Shown one piece after another: positions 55,144 to 64,000 of a stretch of 64,000 nucleotides of DNA (its first letter is position 1; each line of letters opens with the position of its first letter). Source of the stretch: Rhodococcus koreensis (GTDB lineage: Bacteria > Actinomycetota > Actinomycetes > Mycobacteriales > Mycobacteriaceae); the NCBI RefSeq assembly GCF_900105905.1, contig NZ_FNSV01000005.1, positions 6,386,001-6,450,000 of the forward strand, in the 5' to 3' direction. Both the position numbers and the translations under genes were made by a program. Below the pieces are notes generated by a model that had not been told where the DNA came from, ran no database searches, and worked only from the letters and a program-made list of their open reading frames with translations.

Positions 55144-56667
55144 ATGCTCATAGACGACACAGTCTCGCGGCACACCACCACCGTCGACCACACTGCCGCC
55201 GCCGGCCGTCACACGACGACGAGTCCGAAACTCTACAACGCGGACCTGGCACCGACGAAGGCCGCAGGCCGTCGCTGGGGTTCCTACAGCATCTTCACGC
55301 TGTGGACCAACGACGTCCACAACATCGCCAACTACTCGTTCGCCATCGGCCTGTTCGCGCTCGGACTCGGCGGCGGCCACATGATCCTGTCGCTCATGAT
55401 CGGCGCGGTCATCGTCTGCGTCGCCATGACCTACGCCGGATTCATGGGGCAGAAGACGGGCGTGCCGTTTCCCGTGATGAGCCGGATCAGCTTCGGCATC
55501 CGCGGGGCCCAGATCCCCGCGGTCGTCCGCGCGATCATCGCGATCGTCTGGTTCGGAATCCAGACCTACCTCGCGTCGATCGTCTTCCGGATCTTCCTCG
55601 TCGCCGTGGCGCCGTCCCTCGGCCGATTCGATCAGAACTCGATCCTCGGACTGTCCAGCCTCGGATGGATCTGCTTCATCGGGATCTGGGCGATTCAGAT
55701 CGTCGTCCTCGTCTACGGGATGGAGGCCGTGCGCAAATTCGAGAGCCTGGCCGGCCCGCTGATCCTGGTCACCGTCGGCTCCCTGGCGCTGTGGATGCTG
55801 TTCCGCACCGACTTCTCCGTCGCCTGGGCGTCCGACAAGCCCGCATCGGGTGGGGAGATGTGGCGGCAGGTCTTCGCGGGCGCGGCCCTGTGGATGTCGA
55901 TCTACGGCACCCTGATCCTCAACTTCTGCGACTTCTCGCGGCGCTCCCCGTCGAAGACCGCCGTCGTGCGCGGCAACTTCTGGGGCCTGTTCGTCAACGT
56001 CCTCGCGTTCGCCGTCATCGCGTTCATCCTGTGCGGCGCCCAGTTCCAGATCGACGGGACGATCATCGACAGCCCCACCGACATCGTCGCCGCGATCCCG
56101 AACACCCTGTTCCTGTCGCTGGCCTGCCTCGCGCTCGTCATCGTCACGATGGCCGTCAACGTCATGGCGAACTTCGTCGCACCGTCGTACGTCCTGTCGA
56201 ACCTCGCCCCCGAGAAGATCAGCTTCCGCAAGGCCGGCATCATCAGCGCCTGCATCGGCGTGGTCCTGCTGCCCTGGAACCTCTACGACAGCCCGGTGGT
56301 GATCAACTACTTCCTCGGTGGCCTCGGCGCCGTCCTCGGACCCCTGTTCGGCATCATCTTCGTCGACTACTGGTTCATCCGCCGCACCAAGGTCGACGTC
56401 CCCGCCCTCTACTCGGACAGCCCCACCGGAACCTATTACTACCGCAAGGGATTCAATCTGCGGGCGATCTATGCCCTCGTTCCCGCCGCCGTGGTCAGCA
56501 CCCTGTTCGCGATCGTCCCCGCCTTCCATCTCGTCGCCCCCTTCTCGTGGTTCATCGGAGCAGGTCTCGCGGCAGCCATCTACGCCGTCGTCGGCGACCG
56601 GACCCGGCACTACGTGGACGCTTCCGGCGAGTCGATCGCCGTGGACAGCGGCCACGGCGACCACTGA
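55144..56667 (+). CDS. NCS1-family allantoin/nucleobase permease
   Basis: About 507 residues with 12 hydrophobic segments. The N-terminal signature is KLYNADLAPTKAAGRRWGSY then FTLWTNDVHNIANYSFAIGL, and MTYAGFMGQKTGVPFPVMSR with SRISFGIRGAQIPAVVRAII, typical of NCS1 transporters for allantoin, hydantoin or cytosine. AAGGA lies 7 bases before the ATG at 55144; an ATG at 55087 (GGAGGG upstream) would add 19 residues but would put the operator inside the gene. Allantoin is the likely cargo from context. Confidence 0.88.
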   Translation: MLIDDTVSRHTTTVDHTAAAGRHTTTSPKLYNADLAPTKAAGRRWGSYSIFTLWTNDVHNIANYSFAIGLFALGLGGGHMILSLMIGAVIVCVAMTYAGFMGQKTGVPFPVMSRISFGIRGAQIPAVVRAIIAIVWFGIQTYLASIVFRIFLVAVAPSLGRFDQNSILGLSSLGWICFIGIWAIQIVVLVYGMEAVRKFESLAGPLILVTVGSLALWMLFRTDFSVAWASDKPASGGEMWRQVFAGAALWMSIYGTLILNFCDFSRRSPSKTAVVRGNFWGLFVNVLAFAVIAFILCGAQFQIDGTIIDSPTDIVAAIPNTLFLSLACLALVIVTMAVNVMANFVAPSYVLSNLAPEKISFRKAGIISACIGVVLLPWNLYDSPVVINYFLGGLGAVLGPLFGIIFVDYWFIRRTKVDVPALYSDSPTGTYYYRKGFNLRAIYALVPAAVVSTLFAIVPAFHLVAPFSWFIGAGLAAAIYAVVGDRTRHYVDASGESIAVDSGHGDH

Positions 56668-56679
56668 CAGGAGATTTCG

Positions 56680-57405
56680 ATGCGCATTCTCGTCGTCAAC
56701 GTCAACACCACCACGTCCATCACCGACGCCATCGCCAAGCAGGCCGAGGCCGCGGCAGCACCCGGAACCGAGATCGTCGGGCTCACACCGGAGATCGGTG
56801 CCGAATCCGTCGAAGGGAACTTCGAGAGCTACCTCGCCGCGATCGCGGTGATGGACCGGGTGCGGTCGTACCCCGAACCCTACGATGCGGTGATCCAGGC
56901 CGGATACGGCGAACACGGCAGGGAGGGTCTGCAGGAACTGCTCGACGTCCCCGTCGTCGACATCACCGAGGCCTCCGCGAGCATCGCGATGATGCTGGGG
57001 CACAAGTACTCCGTGGTCACCACCCTCGACCGAACCGTGCCGCTCATCGAAGACCGGCTCCGGCTCGCGGGTCTCGACGCCAAGTGCGCAAGCGTGCGCG
57101 CCAGCGGTCTGCCCGTCCTCGCACTGGAAACCGACCCCGAACGCACGATCGAGGCGATCGTCGACGAAGCCGAAGCCGCCGTGCGTGAAGACAAGGCCGA
57201 GGTGATCTGCCTCGGCTGCGGCGGCATGGCCGGACTCGACGACAAAATCCGTGAGCGCACCGGTGTTCCCGTGGTCGACGGAGTCAGTGCCGCTGTGAAA
57301 TTGGCGGAATCTCTTGTAGGGTTGGGACTCTCGACCTCGAAGGTGCGCACGTACGCGCCCCCGCGTCCCAAGCGGATCACGGGATGGCCGCTCGCGAAGC
57401 CCTAG
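56680..57405 (+). CDS. Hydantoin/allantoin racemase (Asp/Glu racemase superfamily)
   Basis: A 241-residue racemase. Two catalytic cysteines are expected in this fold: one side is usually near residue 75-80 and here reads VIQAGYGEHGREGLQELLDV, without an obvious Cys, whereas the second, VICLGCGGMAGLDDKIRERT, keeps it. The N terminus MRILVVNVNTTTSITDAIAK is typical. It would interconvert allantoin (or hydantoin) stereoisomers so that allantoinase can use both. AGGAGA lies 6 bases before the ATG, 12 bases after the permease. Confidence 0.85.
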   Translation: MRILVVNVNTTTSITDAIAKQAEAAAAPGTEIVGLTPEIGAESVEGNFESYLAAIAVMDRVRSYPEPYDAVIQAGYGEHGREGLQELLDVPVVDITEASASIAMMLGHKYSVVTTLDRTVPLIEDRLRLAGLDAKCASVRASGLPVLALETDPERTIEAIVDEAEAAVREDKAEVICLGCGGMAGLDDKIRERTGVPVVDGVSAAVKLAESLVGLGLSTSKVRTYAPPRPKRITGWPLAKP

Positions 57406-57465
57406 TCATTCACACCGCCCTCACCCCGGGCGGACACACAGGCGCCCGACCCCGCGCCCGCAACG

Positions 57466-60309
57466 ATGGAGTATCCCTTGCTCGAACAGACCACCACCTC
57501 CGCCGACCGCCCCCGCGCGGGCTCCCGCGTCATCCGTGAGGGTGTTGCGTCGTATCTGCCGGATATCGATCCGGATGAGACCACGGAGTGGTTGGAATCG
57601 TTCGATGGTTTGTTGGACCGGTCCGGTCCGACTCGTGCCCGGTATCTGATGTTGCGGATGCTCGAGCGGGCCGGGGAGAAGCACGTCGCTCTGCCGGCGT
57701 TGACGTCGACCGATTATGTGAACACCATCCCGACGGAGAACGAGCCGTGGTTCCCCGGCGACGAGGAGGTCGAGCGCCGGTACCGGGCGTTCATCCGGTG
57801 GAACGCGGCGGTGATGGTGACCCGCGCGCAGCGCCCCGGGGTGGGTGTCGGTGGCCACATCTCCACCTACGCCTCCTCCGCCGCGCTGTACGAGGTGGGG
57901 TTCAATCACTTCTTCCGCGGCAAGGACCATCCCGGCGGTGGCGATCAGATCTTCATCCAGGGCCACGCCTCCCCCGGCATCTACGCGCGCGCGTTTTTGG
58001 AGGGGCGGATCCCGGCGGAGCGGATGGACGGGTTCCGGCAGGAACACTCGCACACCGACTCCGGCGGCGGGTTGCCGTCGTACCCGCACCCGCGGTTGCT
58101 GCCCGATTTCTGGGAGTTCCCGACGGTGTCGATGGGGTTGGGCCCGATGAACGCCATCTACCAGGCCAGGTTCAACCATTACCTGCACGACCGCGGCATC
58201 AAGGACACCGCCGACCAGCACGTGTGGGCGTTCCTGGGTGACGGGGAGATGGACGAACCCGAATCCCGCGGCCTCGCGCACGTCGCGGCCACCGAGGGCC
58301 TGGACAATTTGACGTTCGTGGTGAACTGCAACCTGCAGCGCCTCGACGGCCCGGTCCGCGGCAACGGCAAGATCATCCAGGAGTTGGAGTCGTTCTTCCG
58401 CGGCGCCGGCTGGAACGTGATCAAGGTGGTCTGGGGCCGCGAGTGGGACGCGCTGCTGCACGCGGACCGGGACGGCGCCCTGGTCAATTTGATGAACGTC
58501 ACCCCGGACGGCGACTACCAGACGTACAAGGCGAACGACGGCGGGTATGTGCGGGAGCACTTCTTCGGCCGGGACCCGCGGACGAAGGAGCTGGTCGCGA
58601 ACCTCTCCGATCAGGACATCTGGAACCTCAAACGCGGCGGCCACGATTACCGCAAGATCTACGCCGCGTACGCGGCGGCGATGGCGCACAAGGGGCAGCC
58701 GACGGTGATCCTGGCGCACACCATCAAGGGCTACACCCTGGGTAAGCACTTCGAGGGCCGCAACGCCACCCACCAGATGAAGAAGCTGACCCTCGATGAT
58801 CTGAAGAATTTCCGGGACCTGCAGCGGATCCCGATCTCCGACGCCGAGTTGGAGAAGAACCCGAAGATGCCGCCGTACTACCACCCCGGCCCCGATGCCC
58901 CGGAGATCCAGTACATGCTGGATCGCCGCAAGGCGCTGGGCGGGTTCCTGCCGCAGCGGCGGACCACGGCGGCGCCGTTGCCGCAGCCGGCGGATTCGAC
59001 CTACGACGTGGTCCGCAAGGGGTCCGGTAAGCAGCAGGTCGCGACCACCATGGCGTTGGTGCGGATCATGAAGGAGCTGTTGCGGGACAAGGAGATCGGG
59101 AAGCGGATCGTGCCGATCATCCCGGACGAGGCCCGCACCTTCGGGATGGACTCCTGGTTCCCCTCGCTCAAGATCTACAACCGTAACGGGCAGCTGTACA
59201 CGGCGGTGGATGCGGAGCTGATGCTGGCGTACAAGGAGTCCGAGATCGGGCAGATCCTGCACGAGGGCATCAACGAGGCCGGCTCGACGGCCTCGTTCAC
59301 CGCGGTCGGCACCTCGTATGCCACGCACGGTGAGCCGATGATCCCGCTGTACATCTTCTACTCGATGTTCGGGTTCCAGCGCACCGGCGACGGCCTGTGG
59401 GCGGCGGCCGATCAGATGGCCCGCGGGTTCGTGCTCGGTGCCACCGCCGGCCGCACCACCCTGACCGGGGAAGGGTTGCAGCACGCCGACGGGCACTCGC
59501 TGCTGCTGGCCTCGACCAACCCGGCGGCGGTGGCCTACGATCCGGCGTTCTCCTACGAGATCGCGCACATCGTCAAGGACGGGCTGCGCCGGATGTACGG
59601 CGGCACCGACGGGGTGGACGGGTTCGGTGGTGAGGACATCTTCTACTACATCACCCTCTACAACGAGCCCTACTCCCAGCCCGCCGAACCCGCCGACCTG
59701 AACGTCGACGGCCTGCTCAAGGGCCTGTACCTGTTCAAGAAGTCCCAGGCCTCGGGCGGCTCCGCGCCTCAACACCGGCACTCCGCAGGCTCCATGCCTA
59801 GGGCGCAGATCCTGGTCTCCGGTGTCACCATGCCCGAGGGGCTGCGGGCCCAGCAACTGCTCGCCGACGAGTGGGGTGTGGCCGCTGACGTGTGGTCGGT
59901 CACCTCGTGGGGTGAGCTGCGCCGCGACGGCATCGAATCCGAACGCCGGGCCCTGCGGGATCCGGGCACCGACGCCCCGCTGCCCTACGTCACCCAGGCG
60001 CTGTCGGATGCGGCCGGCCCGTTCGTGGCGGCCTCGGACTGGATGCGCGCCGTCGCCGACCAGATCCGCCAGTGGGTGCCCGGCTCGTACACCACCCTCG
60101 GCACCGACGGGTTCGGGTTCTCCGACACCCGCCCCGCCGCCCGCCGGTACTTCAACGTCGACGCCGAATCCATCGTCGTCGCCGTCCTGTCCGCCCTCGC
60201 CGGCGAAGGCACCCTCGACCGCTCCAAGGCCGTCGAAGCCGCCACGAAGTACCGCATCGACGACGTCCGCGCCGCCGCCGTCTCCTACGCCGACACCGGC
60301 AGTGCCTAG
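57466..60309 (+). CDS. aceE: Pyruvate dehydrogenase E1 component (homodimeric, AceE)
   Basis: A 947-residue thiamine diphosphate enzyme, decarboxylating pyruvate and passing acetyl to E2. Marks: VGVGGHISTYASSAALYEVG, the ThDP/metal motif region FLGDGEMDEPESRGLAHVAA with FVVNCNLQRLDGPVRGN, VILAHTIKGYTLGKHFEGRN, and the C-terminal half AFTAVGTSYATHGE-like segment and SVTSWGELRRDGIE. Compared with other AceE proteins a Ser/His/Pro-rich stretch (SQASGGSAPQHRHSAGSMPR, around 59747-59806) looks inserted. The ATG lacks a ribosome site; a TTG at 57478 has GGAG 6 bases upstream and may be the true start. It supplies acetyl-CoA to malate synthase. Confidence 0.93.
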   Translation: MEYPLLEQTTTSADRPRAGSRVIREGVASYLPDIDPDETTEWLESFDGLLDRSGPTRARYLMLRMLERAGEKHVALPALTSTDYVNTIPTENEPWFPGDEEVERRYRAFIRWNAAVMVTRAQRPGVGVGGHISTYASSAALYEVGFNHFFRGKDHPGGGDQIFIQGHASPGIYARAFLEGRIPAERMDGFRQEHSHTDSGGGLPSYPHPRLLPDFWEFPTVSMGLGPMNAIYQARFNHYLHDRGIKDTADQHVWAFLGDGEMDEPESRGLAHVAATEGLDNLTFVVNCNLQRLDGPVRGNGKIIQELESFFRGAGWNVIKVVWGREWDALLHADRDGALVNLMNVTPDGDYQTYKANDGGYVREHFFGRDPRTKELVANLSDQDIWNLKRGGHDYRKIYAAYAAAMAHKGQPTVILAHTIKGYTLGKHFEGRNATHQMKKLTLDDLKNFRDLQRIPISDAELEKNPKMPPYYHPGPDAPEIQYMLDRRKALGGFLPQRRTTAAPLPQPADSTYDVVRKGSGKQQVATTMALVRIMKELLRDKEIGKRIVPIIPDEARTFGMDSWFPSLKIYNRNGQLYTAVDAELMLAYKESEIGQILHEGINEAGSTASFTAVGTSYATHGEPMIPLYIFYSMFGFQRTGDGLWAAADQMARGFVLGATAGRTTLTGEGLQHADGHSLLLASTNPAAVAYDPAFSYEIAHIVKDGLRRMYGGTDGVDGFGGEDIFYYITLYNEPYSQPAEPADLNVDGLLKGLYLFKKSQASGGSAPQHRHSAGSMPRAQILVSGVTMPEGLRAQQLLADEWGVAADVWSVTSWGELRRDGIESERRALRDPGTDAPLPYVTQALSDAAGPFVAASDWMRAVADQIRQWVPGSYTTLGTDGFGFSDTRPAARRYFNVDAESIVVAVLSALAGEGTLDRSKAVEAATKYRIDDVRAAAVSYADTGSA

Positions 60310-60327
60310 AACGGAATCGAAAATCCG

Positions 60328-61800
60328 ATGACAGCAACAGTTTCCGAAGATCTCCTGGTAGCCGGCCGGCAGGATGCCGCGTCGGCCCGGCGCGCGAAGA
60401 TCGTGTGCACCCTCGGGCCCGCGACGGCAACCGGCGATCGCATACGCGAACTCGTCGACTGCGGAATGGACATCGCCCGGCTCAACTTCAGCCACGGCGA
60501 CCATGCCGATCACGAGGCGAACTACAACCGGGTGCGCGACGCATCCGAACGCACCGGCCGGGCGGTGGGCATCCTGGCCGACCTCCAGGGGCCCAAGATC
60601 AGATTGGGACGCTTCGCGGAGGGCCGCACCGACTGGGCCGACGGCGACCTCGTGCGGATCACCGTCGACGAGTGCGAGGGCACCCACGATCGCGTGTCGA
60701 CCACCTACAAGCAGTTGGCCGAGGACGCCAGGCCGGGCGACCGGTTGCTCGTCGACGACGGCAAGATCGGACTGATCGTCACCGGCGTCGACGGCAACGA
60801 TGTGGTGTGCCGGGTCACCGAGGGCGGTCCGGTCAGCAACAACAAGGGTGTGTCGCTGCCGGGGATGAACGTGTCGGTTCCGGCCCTGTCGGACAAGGAC
60901 ATCGCCGACCTCGAGTTCGCACTGCGTCTCGGTGTCGACCTCATCGCCCTGTCGTTCGTGCGGTCGGCGGCCGACATCGAACTCGTCCATGCCGTGATGG
61001 ACCGGGTCGGCCGCAGGGTCCCCGTGATCGCGAAACTCGAGAAACCGGAGGCGATCGACAACCTCGAGGCGATCGTGCTCGCATTCGACGCGGTGATGGT
61101 CGCCCGCGGCGATCTGGGTGTGGAGTTGCCCCTCGAACAGGTGCCGCTCGCGCAGAAGCGGGCCATCCAGGTCGCCCGCGAGAACGCGAAGCCCGTGATC
61201 GTCGCGACGCAGATGCTGGAATCGATGATCGAGAATTCGCGGCCGACCCGCGCCGAGGCGTCCGACGTGGCCAATGCCGTTCTCGACGGTGCCGATGCCG
61301 TGATGCTGTCGGGCGAAACGTCCGTCGGCAAGCATGTGATGGAAACTGTCCGCACGATGGCCCGGATCGTCAGCGCGGTGGAGGAGAAGTCCACGCACGT
61401 TCCGCCGCTGGGGCACGTGCCCCGCACGAAGGGCGGAGTCCTGTCCTATGCGGCCCGCGACATCGGGGAACGATTGGGCGCCGCGGCGCTCGTCGCGTTC
61501 ACCCAATCGGGTGACACGGTGCGCCGGATGGCGCGCCTGCACACACCGCTGCCGTTGCTGGCGTTCACGCCGCTCCCGGCAGTGCGTGCTCAACTCGCGC
61601 TGACGTGGGGGACCGAGACGTTCCTCGTCGACCCCGTCGCGTCGACGGACGAGATGATCCACCAGGTCGACCACGCGCTCCTCGGCCTGGGCCGGTACCG
61701 GCGGGGCGATCTCGTCGTCATCGTCGCGGGATCGCCGCCGGGCACCGTCGGCTCGACCAACCTGATCCACGTCCACCGAATCGGCGAGGAAGACCACTGA
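60328..61800 (+). CDS. pyk: Pyruvate kinase
   Basis: A 490-residue pyruvate kinase. Order of motifs: AKIVCTLGPATATGDRIREL, MDIARLNFSHGDHADHEANY, AVGILADLQGPKIRLGRFAE, the B domain (about 85-190), VPVIAKLEKPEAIDNLEAIV with the catalytic Lys, MVARGDLGVELPLEQVPLAQ and DAVMLSGETSVGKHVMETV. The C-terminal domain ends GTVGSTNLIHVHRIGEEDH. It starts 18 bases after aceE and should be co-transcribed. Here it joins the glycerate kinase branch (via enolase) to pyruvate. Confidence 0.95.
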   Translation: MTATVSEDLLVAGRQDAASARRAKIVCTLGPATATGDRIRELVDCGMDIARLNFSHGDHADHEANYNRVRDASERTGRAVGILADLQGPKIRLGRFAEGRTDWADGDLVRITVDECEGTHDRVSTTYKQLAEDARPGDRLLVDDGKIGLIVTGVDGNDVVCRVTEGGPVSNNKGVSLPGMNVSVPALSDKDIADLEFALRLGVDLIALSFVRSAADIELVHAVMDRVGRRVPVIAKLEKPEAIDNLEAIVLAFDAVMVARGDLGVELPLEQVPLAQKRAIQVARENAKPVIVATQMLESMIENSRPTRAEASDVANAVLDGADAVMLSGETSVGKHVMETVRTMARIVSAVEEKSTHVPPLGHVPRTKGGVLSYAARDIGERLGAAALVAFTQSGDTVRRMARLHTPLPLLAFTPLPAVRAQLALTWGTETFLVDPVASTDEMIHQVDHALLGLGRYRRGDLVVIVAGSPPGTVGSTNLIHVHRIGEEDH

Positions 61801-61836
61801 AGGGATGTGACGTTGTAACCGTACGGCCGTCCGCTA

Positions 61837-61904
61837 TTGACAGAACTCGATGGACACGGTTTTCTCTATGTCAAGATACGAAACTGTGTTTTCGCATCGT
61901 GGAA
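61837..61904 (+). promoter_or_regulatory. glcB: glcB promoter with tandem AllR-like operators
   Basis: TTGACA at 61837-61842, then TGTCAAGATACGAAA (61869-61883) and TTTCGCATCGTGGAA (61890-61904), centres 21 bases apart as at dctA. The 22 bases 61862-61883 match 43646-43667 at 19 positions. Site B ends 30 bases before the glcB ATG; a GGAAGGTGAG ribosome site lies in between. Confidence 0.7.
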
Positions 61905-61934
61905 GTTTGCCAAGTGCGGAAGGTGAGTCATTTC

Positions 61935-64000
61935 ATGACTGAGCGTGTTGAGGTCGGCGGTCTGCAGGTCGCGAAGGTGCTCTACGACTTCGTGAACGAG
62001 GAGGCGTTGCCGGGGACCGGGATCGACGTCGACGGTTTCTGGTCGGGTGCGGTGAAGGTGATCGAGGACCTGGCGCCGAAGAACCGGGCCCTGCTCGCCA
62101 CCCGCGACGAGCTGCAGGCGCAGATCGACCGGTGGCACCGCGACCACACCGGCACCCCCGACCCGGCCGAGTACCAGCAGTTCCTGACCTCGATCGGCTA
62201 CCTGGTGCCGGCGCCGGCCCCGTTCACGGTGTCCACGGCGAACGTGGACGCCGAGATCACCTCGACCGCCGGCCCGCAGCTGGTGGTCCCGGTCCTCAAC
62301 GCCCGCTTCGCCCTGAACGCCTCCAACGCCCGCTGGGGGTCGCTGTACGACGCCCTGTACGGCACCAACGCCATCCCCGAGGATGGCGGCGCCGAGCCGG
62401 GCACCTCCTACAACACGGTCCGCGGCGACCGGGTCATCGCCTGGGCCCGCACGTTCCTCGACACCGCCGCCCCCCTCACCGAGGGCTCGCACGCCGACGC
62501 CACCGGCTACACCGTGGACGGGGACACCCTGCGGGTGGAGTTGGCGGACGGCACGATCACCGGGCTGGCCGAGCCGGGCAAGTTCGTCGGCTACCTCGGC
62601 GACCCGGCCACCCCGACCGGGGTGCTGCTGCGCAACCACGGCCTGCACGCCGAAATCCAGATCGACCCGACCTCCCCGATCGGGTCCACCGACCGGGCCG
62701 GGATCAAGGACGTGGTGCTCGAGTCCGCGGTCACCACCATCATGGACTTCGAGGACTCCGTCGCCGCCGTCGACGCCGACGACAAGGTCATCGGCTACCG
62801 CAACTGGCTCGGCCTGAACCGGGGTGATCTGACCGAGGAGATGACCAAGGGCGGGAAGTCGTTCACCCGCCGGCTGAACCCGGACCGCACCTACACCGCC
62901 CCCGACGGCACGCACCTCACGTTGCACGGGCGGTCGCTGCTGTTCGTCCGCAACGTCGGGCACCTGATGACCACCCCGGCGATCCTGCACGGCGACGGCA
63001 CCGAAATCCCCGAGGGCATCCTCGACGCCCTGCTCACCTCCCTGTGCGCCGTCCACGGGCTGTCCCGCTCGGAGGCGTCGGGGCCGTTGGTCAACTCCCG
63101 CACCGGGTCGATCTACATCGTCAAACCCAAACAGCACGGCCCCGACGAGGTCGCGTTCACCACCGAACTGTTCGGCCGCGTCGAACAGGTCCTGAACCTG
63201 CCCGCCAACACGTTGAAGGTGGGGATCATGGACGAGGAGCGGCGCACCACCGTCAACCTCGCCGCCTGCATCCACGAGGCCCGCGAGCGGGTGGTGTTCA
63301 TCAACACCGGGTTCCTCGACCGCACCGGCGACGAGATCCACACCTCGATGGAGGCCGGGCCGATGATCCGCAAGGCCGAGATGAAGCAGCAGACCTGGAT
63401 CACCGCCTACGAGGACTGGAACGTCGACACCGGTTTGGCCGCCGGCCTGCAGGGCAAGGCGCAGATCGGCAAGGGCATGTGGGCGATGACCGAACTGATG
63501 GCCGAGATGCTCGAGCAGAAGATCGGCCACCCGAAGGCGGGCGCGAACACCGCGTGGGTGCCGTCGCCGACCGGGGCCACCCTGCACGCCACCCACTACC
63601 ACCAGGTCGACGTGTTCGCCGTCCAGGACCGGTTGAAGGGGGCCCCGCGGGCCACCCTCGAGCAGATCCTCACCATCCCCCTGGCCCCGGACACCGACTG
63701 GACCGCGGAGCAGAAGCAGCAGGAACTCGACAACAACTGCCAGTCCATCCTCGGGTACGTGGTCCGGTGGATCGACGCCGGCGTCGGCTGCTCCAAGGTC
63801 CCCGACATCCACGACGTCGCCCTGATGGAGGACCGCGCCACCCTCCGCATCTCCAGCCAGTTGCTGGCGAACTGGATCCGGCACGGCGTCGTCACCGCCG
63901 ACCAGGTCGTGGCCTCGCTGCAACGGATGGCGCCGGTGGTGGACCGGCAGAACCAGGACGACCCGACGTATCGGCCGCTGGCCCCGGACTTCGACACCAA
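61935..64000 (+). CDS. glcB: Malate synthase G (3' end beyond window)
   Basis: The open frame runs to the window end (about 688 residues visible of an expected 720-730). It begins MTERVEVGGLQVAKVLYDFV and shows malate synthase G marks: PVLNARFALNASNARWGSLY, TTIMDFEDSVAAVDADDKVI (metal and acetyl-CoA region), VKPKQHGPDEVAFTTELFGR, KVGIMDEERRTTVNLAACIH and GKGMWAMTELMAEMLEQKIG. It condenses glyoxylate and acetyl-CoA to malate. GGAAGGTGAG lies 8 bases before the ATG. It has its own promoter with tandem operators, in line with induction by glyoxylate or ureides. Confidence 0.95.
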   Translation, partial: MTERVEVGGLQVAKVLYDFVNEEALPGTGIDVDGFWSGAVKVIEDLAPKNRALLATRDELQAQIDRWHRDHTGTPDPAEYQQFLTSIGYLVPAPAPFTVSTANVDAEITSTAGPQLVVPVLNARFALNASNARWGSLYDALYGTNAIPEDGGAEPGTSYNTVRGDRVIAWARTFLDTAAPLTEGSHADATGYTVDGDTLRVELADGTITGLAEPGKFVGYLGDPATPTGVLLRNHGLHAEIQIDPTSPIGSTDRAGIKDVVLESAVTTIMDFEDSVAAVDADDKVIGYRNWLGLNRGDLTEEMTKGGKSFTRRLNPDRTYTAPDGTHLTLHGRSLLFVRNVGHLMTTPAILHGDGTEIPEGILDALLTSLCAVHGLSRSEASGPLVNSRTGSIYIVKPKQHGPDEVAFTTELFGRVEQVLNLPANTLKVGIMDEERRTTVNLAACIHEARERVVFINTGFLDRTGDEIHTSMEAGPMIRKAEMKQQTWITAYEDWNVDTGLAAGLQGKAQIGKGMWAMTELMAEMLEQKIGHPKAGANTAWVPSPTGATLHATHYHQVDVFAVQDRLKGAPRATLEQILTIPLAPDTDWTAEQKQQELDNNCQSILGYVVRWIDAGVGCSKVPDIHDVALMEDRATLRISSQLLANWIRHGVVTADQVVASLQRMAPVVDRQNQDDPTYRPLAPDFDT

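Noticed and set aside
57421..61797. Very long open frame on the minus strand (over 1400 codons) opposite aceE and pyk
   Set aside because: It mirrors the third-position GC bias of two well-supported genes on the plus strand; its translation is Arg/Asp/His/Val-rich without recognisable domains.
61866..63923. Long minus-strand open frame opposite glcB
   Set aside because: Shadow of malate synthase G, whose motifs are clear on the plus strand; the product is low-complexity Gly/Asp/Val.

Overview
The window is high-GC actinobacterial chromosome. A mycothiol-dependent formaldehyde dehydrogenase, a WhiB regulator, many GTG starts and dense ATGA/GTGA overlaps point to a mycolic-acid actinomycete. 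The large catabolic repertoire fits Rhodococcus best (R. jostii/opacus type); this is inferred from gene content only. I saw no rRNA, tRNA, CRISPR array or transposase.

Layout. 1-4.0 kb: end of an acyl-CoA synthetase, two acyl-CoA dehydrogenases, a TetR repressor and an unknown protein (acyl-CoA catabolism). 4.0-4.5 kb: YefM-YoeB toxin-antitoxin pair. 5.0-7.9 kb: histidine kinase, receiver-only regulator and a convergent LuxR response regulator. 8.1-15.5 kb: small secreted protein, tautomerase, an amine operon (FAD oxidase, cupin, MmsA) with a divergent PucR regulator, and an amino-acid permease. 15.7-18.1 kb: WhiB, SGNH hydrolase, SDR. 18.1-27.0 kb: amine block with IclR regulator, two permeases, aldehyde dehydrogenase, copper amine oxidase, a His/Met-rich membrane protein and a GntR regulator. 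27.1-30.2 kb: secreted S15/CocE hydrolase and a beta-lactamase-fold hydrolase.

30.2-35.2 kb: an operon joining an aromatic amino-acid lyase homologue with a deviant MIO triad to a four-gene quaternary-ammonium (OpuC-type) ABC importer. Divergent from it, 35.6-40.6 kb encodes formaldehyde oxidation: mycothiol-dependent dehydrogenase, metallo-hydrolase, molybdopterin formate dehydrogenase-like protein and FdhD. A short tandem repeat sits in front of the molybdoenzyme. 40.6-42.7 kb: a LuxR-type regulator and a Clp-N/HTH pair with its own operators.

42.7 kb to the end is a large ureide/glyoxylate island: IclR (AllR-like) regulator, DctA, nucleoside phosphorylase, stand-alone AtzF-C-like protein, hydroxypyruvate isomerase, tartronate semialdehyde reductase, glyoxylate carboligase, glycerate kinase, allantoicase, malic enzyme, allantoinase, NCS1 permease, hydantoin/allantoin racemase, pyruvate dehydrogenase E1, pyruvate kinase and malate synthase G (cut by the window end). 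Together these take allantoin to glyoxylate, then run both the glycerate branch and a glyoxylate-oxidising cycle (malate synthase, malic enzyme, pyruvate dehydrogenase). A palindrome close to TTCCRYNATRYGRAA occurs before the IclR gene, before dctA (tandem), before the permease and before glcB (tandem), and is the probable operator of this island.

The two results I consider most worth following are this shared operator and the lyase/ABC-importer operon, which may take up and cleave a trimethylammonium compound such as ergothioneine or hercynine.
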